Shown: positions 4,608 through 7,220 of the stretch, one piece after another
How positions within the stretch are numbered: the first letter of the stretch is position 1
Layout: every line of letters begins with the position of its first letter
Notes under the pieces: model-generated
The model's database searches: none
What the model saw: the letters and a program-made list of their open reading frames with translations, nothing else
Told to the model about the DNA's origin: nothing
Translations under genes and position numbers: made by a program
NCBI GenBank assembly: GCA_045106295.1
Contig: JBGCEI010000201.1
Location: forward strand, 1-7,220
Reading direction: 5' to 3'
Origin: WTJX01 sp045106295
GTDB taxonomy: Bacteria > Bacteroidota > Bacteroidia > Cytophagales > JAAEPT01
Length of the DNA stretch: 7,220 bases

Positions 4608-5492
4608 ATGAATAATGAAATCTGGATATTATTAATTGGAGCACTGGTGGCTATTTCGTGTAGTTTGATCGGTTCTTTTCTAGTTTTACGAAATGTGGCG
4701 ATGATTGGAGATGCGATTTCTCACTCTGTGTTACCAGGTATTGTGATAGGCTTTTTATTCAGTGGATCGCTGCATTCTCCTTTACTATTGATAGGAGCAG
4801 GGATTGCTGGAGTATTAACGACTTATTTGATTCAGCTATTTTACAAATCGGTAGGTGTACAAAGTGATGCAGCCATTGGTGTTGTTTTCACTTTTTTGTT
4901 TGCCATAGGCGTAATCTTAATTTCTGTTTACACACAAGATTCGGATTTAGATTTGGATTGTGTGTTGTACGGAGAGATTTTAAATACACCTTTTGACCGA
5001 TGGATTACAGATTCAGGAATAGACATGGGGCCTTTGGTCTTTTGGGAGCAATTGGTAGTTTTTGCTGCGGTGATCTTGTTTTGCACCTTATTCTTTAAGC
5101 AATTAAAAATCACGAGTTTTGATGAGGATTATGCTGAATCAATTGGAATGAAAACGTCCGTTTGGCATTATGTATTAATGGCTTTTGTATCCTTTGTAAC
5201 CGTGGCTTCTTTTGAAGCAGTAGGAGCTATTTTAGTGATTAGTTTTTTGATTACACCAGCAGCTACGGCTTTTCTTATTTCTACGAAATTAATCCCTATG
5301 CTGGGTGTTTCTATCTTATTAGGAATACTGGCTGTATTTGGTGGGTATTATCTATCTGCAGGAATAGGAGACACTTCTTCGTCCGCTGCAATGGCTGTAG
5401 TCAGTGGAATTATTTTTACCTTTGTAGCCTTGTTTGTTGCTTATGGTAAGAAATCACATACTTCTGTAATTGATGAAGTAACGGGAAAATAA
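4608..5492 (+). CDS. troD: Metal ABC transporter permease (second ABC-3 subunit)
   Basis: This is the second integral-membrane subunit of the importer, 294 residues. It carries the ABC-3 family pattern LIGSFLVLRNVAMIGDAISH near the N-terminus (21-40), multiple hydrophobic segments, and the conserved late segment with FLITPAATAF. A hydrophilic stretch after DLDLDCVLYGEIL (about 114-147) is absent from TroC, so the two permeases are diverged paralogues rather than a recent duplication. Unlike TroC it has no C-terminal sensor and ends in a short polar tail. Two permeases next to one ATPase and one binding protein match the Treponema TroABCD layout and suggest a TroC-TroD heterodimer. The gene lies 86 bp after troC behind two hairpins, which may lower its expression relative to troC. 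Confidence 0.94.
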   Translation: MNNEIWILLIGALVAISCSLIGSFLVLRNVAMIGDAISHSVLPGIVIGFLFSGSLHSPLLLIGAGIAGVLTTYLIQLFYKSVGVQSDAAIGVVFTFLFAIGVILISVYTQDSDLDLDCVLYGEILNTPFDRWITDSGIDMGPLVFWEQLVVFAAVILFCTLFFKQLKITSFDEDYAESIGMKTSVWHYVLMAFVSFVTVASFEAVGAILVISFLITPAATAFLISTKLIPMLGVSILLGILAVFGGYYLSAGIGDTSSSAAMAVVSGIIFTFVALFVAYGKKSHTSVIDEVTGK

Positions 5493-5497
5493 CCATT

Positions 5498-5532
5498 GTC
5501 TAAAATCTAAGGATCTAATGTCTAAAAGTCTT
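5498..5532. repeat. Degenerate TCTAA-word tract across the mnmE start codon
   Basis: The words GTCTAA, ATCTAA, ATCTAA and GTCTAA follow each other with 3-4 base spacing from about 5499 to 5526, with a related AAGTCT after them. The tract runs through the mnmE ATG (5518), so the first codons (M-S-K-S-L) come from it. This differs from the other gaps, where words form inverted repeats; here they run in one direction. Confidence 0.5.
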
Positions 5533-6882
5533 ATCGGAGATACTATCATTGCTCTTTCTACTCCTCCAGGTGCTGGTGCTATTGCCGTAGTACGTTTGTC
5601 TGGTGAGCAAGCTATTTCAGTAACGAACGATGTTTTTTATGGAAAGGATTTGGATCAAGTTCCAAGTCATACACTTCATTTTGGTACGATTAGGAATGAT
5701 GAAAATGAGATTTTAGATGAGGTAGTAGTCAGTGTGTACAAAACTCCTAAATCGTACACGAAAGAAAATGTAATTGAGATTTCTACTCATGGATCGGATT
5801 ACATTGTGCAGCAAATTATAACACTTTTTCTTTCCAAAGGGATCCGATTGGCAGAACCTGGAGAATTCACAAAACGTGCTTTTTTAAACGGTGGATTAGA
5901 CTTAGTTCAAGCCGAAGCAGTAGGCGATTTGATTGCATCTAATTCAGAAGCATCGCATCAATCAGCCATGCATCAAATGAGAGGAGGTTTTTCTGATGAA
6001 CTAAAAGAATTACGTAAACGACTGATTAAATTCGCTTCTCTAGTAGAGTTAGAATTAGACTTTGGAGAAGAAGATGTAGAGTTTGCAGACCGCTCTCAAT
6101 TAGAGAAATTAGTACAAGAAATTAAAAAAGTAGTAGATGAGTTAGTGTTCTCTTTTCAGTTAGGGAATGTCTTGAAAAATGGAATTCCTGTTGCTATTAT
6201 TGGGAAACCAAACGCAGGAAAATCTACTTTACTGAATACGCTATTGAACGAAGAAAAAGCGATTGTTTCTGAAATAGCAGGTACTACAAGAGATTTTATT
6301 GAAGACGAACTAGTAATAGAAGGCTTTCAGTTTCGATTTATCGATACAGCAGGAATTAGAGAAACGACAGACGTAGTAGAAGCAATGGGAGTGCAGCGTT
6401 CTTTAGAAAAGATGGAGAAATCTGCTTTGATACTCTATATATTCGATGCCGCTACTTTAACAGAAGAGAAACTACAAGATGATATTATCAAGTTAAAAGA
6501 GACTGGTACTCCTTATGTATTAGTTGGGAATAAATCTGACTTGGGAACAAAAAAATACAACACAGAAGAACCTATTCTTTCCATTTCTGCCTTACAAAAA
6601 GATCAAATAGAGGATTTGAAAAACAACTTAGTTGAAAAAGTGAAAATCAAAGAACTAAATACACAGCATACAGTTATCACCAATATGCGACACTACGATT
6701 CATTATCCAAAGCCTCTACTGCTCTAGGAGATGTGTTATTTGGTTTAGATAACGGTACGTCTGGAGATTTACTAGCGATGGATATCCGACAAGTACTACA
6801 CTACATCGGTGAGATAACAGGGCAAGTGTCTACTGATGACTTATTAGAGAGTATCTTCCGGGACTTTTGTATCGGAAAGTAA
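5518..6882 (+). CDS. mnmE: tRNA uridine-5-carboxymethylaminomethyl(34) synthesis GTPase MnmE
   Basis: With MnmG, MnmE installs the (carboxymethyl)aminomethyl group on wobble uridine 34 of certain tRNAs, including tRNA-Glu(UUC). The protein has 454 residues, the same as E. coli MnmE. An N-terminal formyl-tetrahydrofolate-binding domain (about 1-120; DTIIALSTPPGAGAIAVVRLSG at its start, 8-29, quoted by its ends) is followed by a helical domain split around an inserted GTPase domain. GTPase motifs are GKPNAGKST (229-237), GTTRD (255-259), DTAG (276-279), NKSD (338-341) and SAL (357-359). E288 matches the catalytic Glu282 of E. coli, and the C-terminal CIGK includes Cys451. The ATG at 5518 is the only suitable start and gives the usual N-terminus. 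It lies 25 bp after troD with no terminator between, so at least part of its transcription may come from the tro operon. The 3' end resembles an integration site but remains intact. Confidence 0.97.
   Translation: MSKSLIGDTIIALSTPPGAGAIAVVRLSGEQAISVTNDVFYGKDLDQVPSHTLHFGTIRNDENEILDEVVVSVYKTPKSYTKENVIEISTHGSDYIVQQIITLFLSKGIRLAEPGEFTKRAFLNGGLDLVQAEAVGDLIASNSEASHQSAMHQMRGGFSDELKELRKRLIKFASLVELELDFGEEDVEFADRSQLEKLVQEIKKVVDELVFSFQLGNVLKNGIPVAIIGKPNAGKSTLLNTLLNEEKAIVSEIAGTTRDFIEDELVIEGFQFRFIDTAGIRETTDVVEAMGVQRSLEKMEKSALILYIFDAATLTEEKLQDDIIKLKETGTPYVLVGNKSDLGTKKYNTEEPILSISALQKDQIEDLKNNLVEKVKIKELNTQHTVITNMRHYDSLSKASTALGDVLFGLDNGTSGDLLAMDIRQVLHYIGEITGQVSTDDLLESIFRDFCIGK
6865..6882 (+). other. Candidate attachment-site core at the mnmE 3' end
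   Basis: TTTTGTATCGGAAAGTAA, covering the codons for F-C-I-G-K and the stop, closely resembles the 18-bp site used by SGI1-type islands at the 3' end of mnmE (trmE/thdF). By memory that site is TTCTGTATTGGTAAGTAA, which gives 15 of 18 matches here. A tyrosine recombinase begins 159 bp downstream. A second copy of the core at the far end of the element would confirm it, but that lies outside the window. Coding constraint on CIGK also explains part of the match. Confidence 0.5.
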
Positions 6883-6903
6883 AGCTATATTCTCTTACTT
6901 AGC

Positions 6904-6938
6904 AAAACCTTTCATTTAAGCTCAAATATAAGGTTTTT
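6904..6938 (+). terminator. Putative terminator downstream of mnmE
   Basis: AAAACCTT (6904-6911) pairs with AAGGTTTT (6930-6937). Inside, a 2x2 internal loop and an ATTT/AAAT helix close a 6-base loop. The stem runs into TTTTT followed by ATCCTTTTTCC. It probably ends transcription of mnmE and the upstream operon. If an element is integrated at the mnmE end, this hairpin belongs to the element. Confidence 0.6.
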
Positions 6939-6980
6939 ATCCTTTTTCCTTTCTTTTGTTTTGATGTTATTTTGACAATA

Positions 6981-7040
6981 TGTGCTGTTATAACACTACT
7001 TTTTTATATATTTGATATGATAACAGCACATAACAGCACA
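6981..7040. repeat. Three copies of ATAACAGCACA before the recombinase gene
   Basis: TGTGCTGTTAT at 6981-6991 is the exact inverse of ATAACAGCACA, which occurs as two head-to-tail copies at 7020-7030 and 7030-7040 sharing one base. The last copy ends 1 bp before the start codon. The inverted and direct copies flank the -7 box at 7007-7014. Such repeats fit arm-type binding sites of the integrase, or an operator controlling it. Confidence 0.75.
7007..7014 (+). promoter_or_regulatory. -7 promoter box of the recombinase gene
   Basis: TATATTTG matches TAnnTTTG exactly and lies 27 bp before the ATG. The predicted transcription start (around 7020) falls at the first direct repeat. No -33 TTTG at suitable spacing is seen; the nearest, at 6971-6974, is too far away. 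Confidence 0.55.
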
Positions 7041-7041
7041 A

Positions 7042-7220
7042 ATGAAGGTACATCTAAGAAAAAGGAATCAAGCTAAAAAAGGAAGGATTAGTTTATTCTT
7101 AGAGTTTTACAAAGGAAAGGTTCAAGGAGCAGATGGTAAATGGAAGAATATCAAAGAATATGAATACTTAGAACTCTATTTAGTAGATAAACCAAAGACA
7201 CCTACTGAAAGGCAAAGCAA
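7042..7220 (+). CDS. Tyrosine-type site-specific recombinase/integrase, N-terminal part
   Basis: The frame is open from ATG at 7042 to the window edge (59 complete codons) and starts MKVHLRKRNQAKKGRISLFL. A basic start, a beta-strand-rich segment with LFLEFY, then YEYLELYLVDKPKTPTERQ is the typical arm-type DNA-binding domain at the N-terminus of Bacteroidota integrases from mobilisable elements and prophages. The core-binding and catalytic domains (R-H-R-Y residues) lie outside the window, so activity cannot be judged. It has its own promoter box and repeats, and reads away from mnmE. It probably catalyses insertion of an element at the mnmE 3' end. A non-mobile, domesticated recombinase is an alternative. 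Confidence 0.85.
   Translation, partial: MKVHLRKRNQAKKGRISLFLEFYKGKVQGADGKWKNIKEYEYLELYLVDKPKTPTERQS

Noticed and set aside
5417..5424. TACCTTTG inside troD as a promoter for mnmE.
   Set aside because: It matches the -7 consensus, but it lies in coding sequence, has no -33 partner at the right distance, and an 8-base pattern with two free positions is expected by chance in AT-rich DNA. Kept only as something to test.
5518..6882. Disruption of mnmE by the adjacent element.
   Set aside because: All GTPase motifs and the C-terminal CIGK are present and the length equals that of E. coli MnmE, so the gene is intact.
6981..7040. CRISPR-like array from the regularly repeated 11-mers.
   Set aside because: Only three copies, one inverted and two abutting without spacers; this is not CRISPR architecture.

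Overview
The window looks like a piece of a Flavobacteriia (Bacteroidota) chromosome. It is AT-rich, its genes lack clear Shine-Dalgarno sequences, and it has several promoter -7 boxes of the Bacteroidota type TAnnTTTG. The 2177-2384 gap also holds a dispersed structured element of a kind common in flavobacterial genomes. Genus cannot be read from the sequence.

Left edge (1-515): positions 1-142 hold no gene I can support, only a short direct repeat (TGGTGTGCA twice). A minus-strand tRNA-Glu(UUC) follows, with its promoter box and an intrinsic terminator. The gap 253-515 ends in the control region of the operon: a perfect 20-bp MntR/DtxR-like palindrome, a TAnnTTTG box, and a second palindrome near the expected transcription start.

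Core (516-5492): five plus-strand genes form a TroR-TroABCD type manganese/zinc import operon. They are a DtxR/MntR-family metal-dependent repressor (mntR), a lipoprotein metal-binding protein (troA), an ATPase (troB) and two ABC-3 permeases (troC, troD). The repressor probably senses the metal that the importer brings in and shuts the operon off. The outstanding feature is troC: after its membrane domain it carries about 130 extra residues that form a second DtxR-like module. This module has all the recognisable His/Glu metal-ligand positions but no FeoA/SH3 domain. The importer may therefore carry its own cytoplasmic metal sensor.

The junctions are unusually structured. Each intergenic gap from troA to mnmE contains its own family of short degenerate words, mostly arranged as inverted repeats. 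A 19-20 bp GC-rich palindromic repeat occurs twice, once in frame inside the troA signal peptide and once inside the structured element between troA and troB.

Right part (5518-7220): mnmE, the tRNA-wobble-uridine GTPase, follows troD after 25 bp and is full length. Its last 18 bases resemble the attB site that SGI1-type islands use at the 3' end of mnmE. A hairpin terminator, three copies of an 11-bp repeat, a promoter box and the first 59 codons of a tyrosine recombinase follow. The right edge is therefore probably the beginning of an integrated element, and accessory genes should lie just beyond the window.
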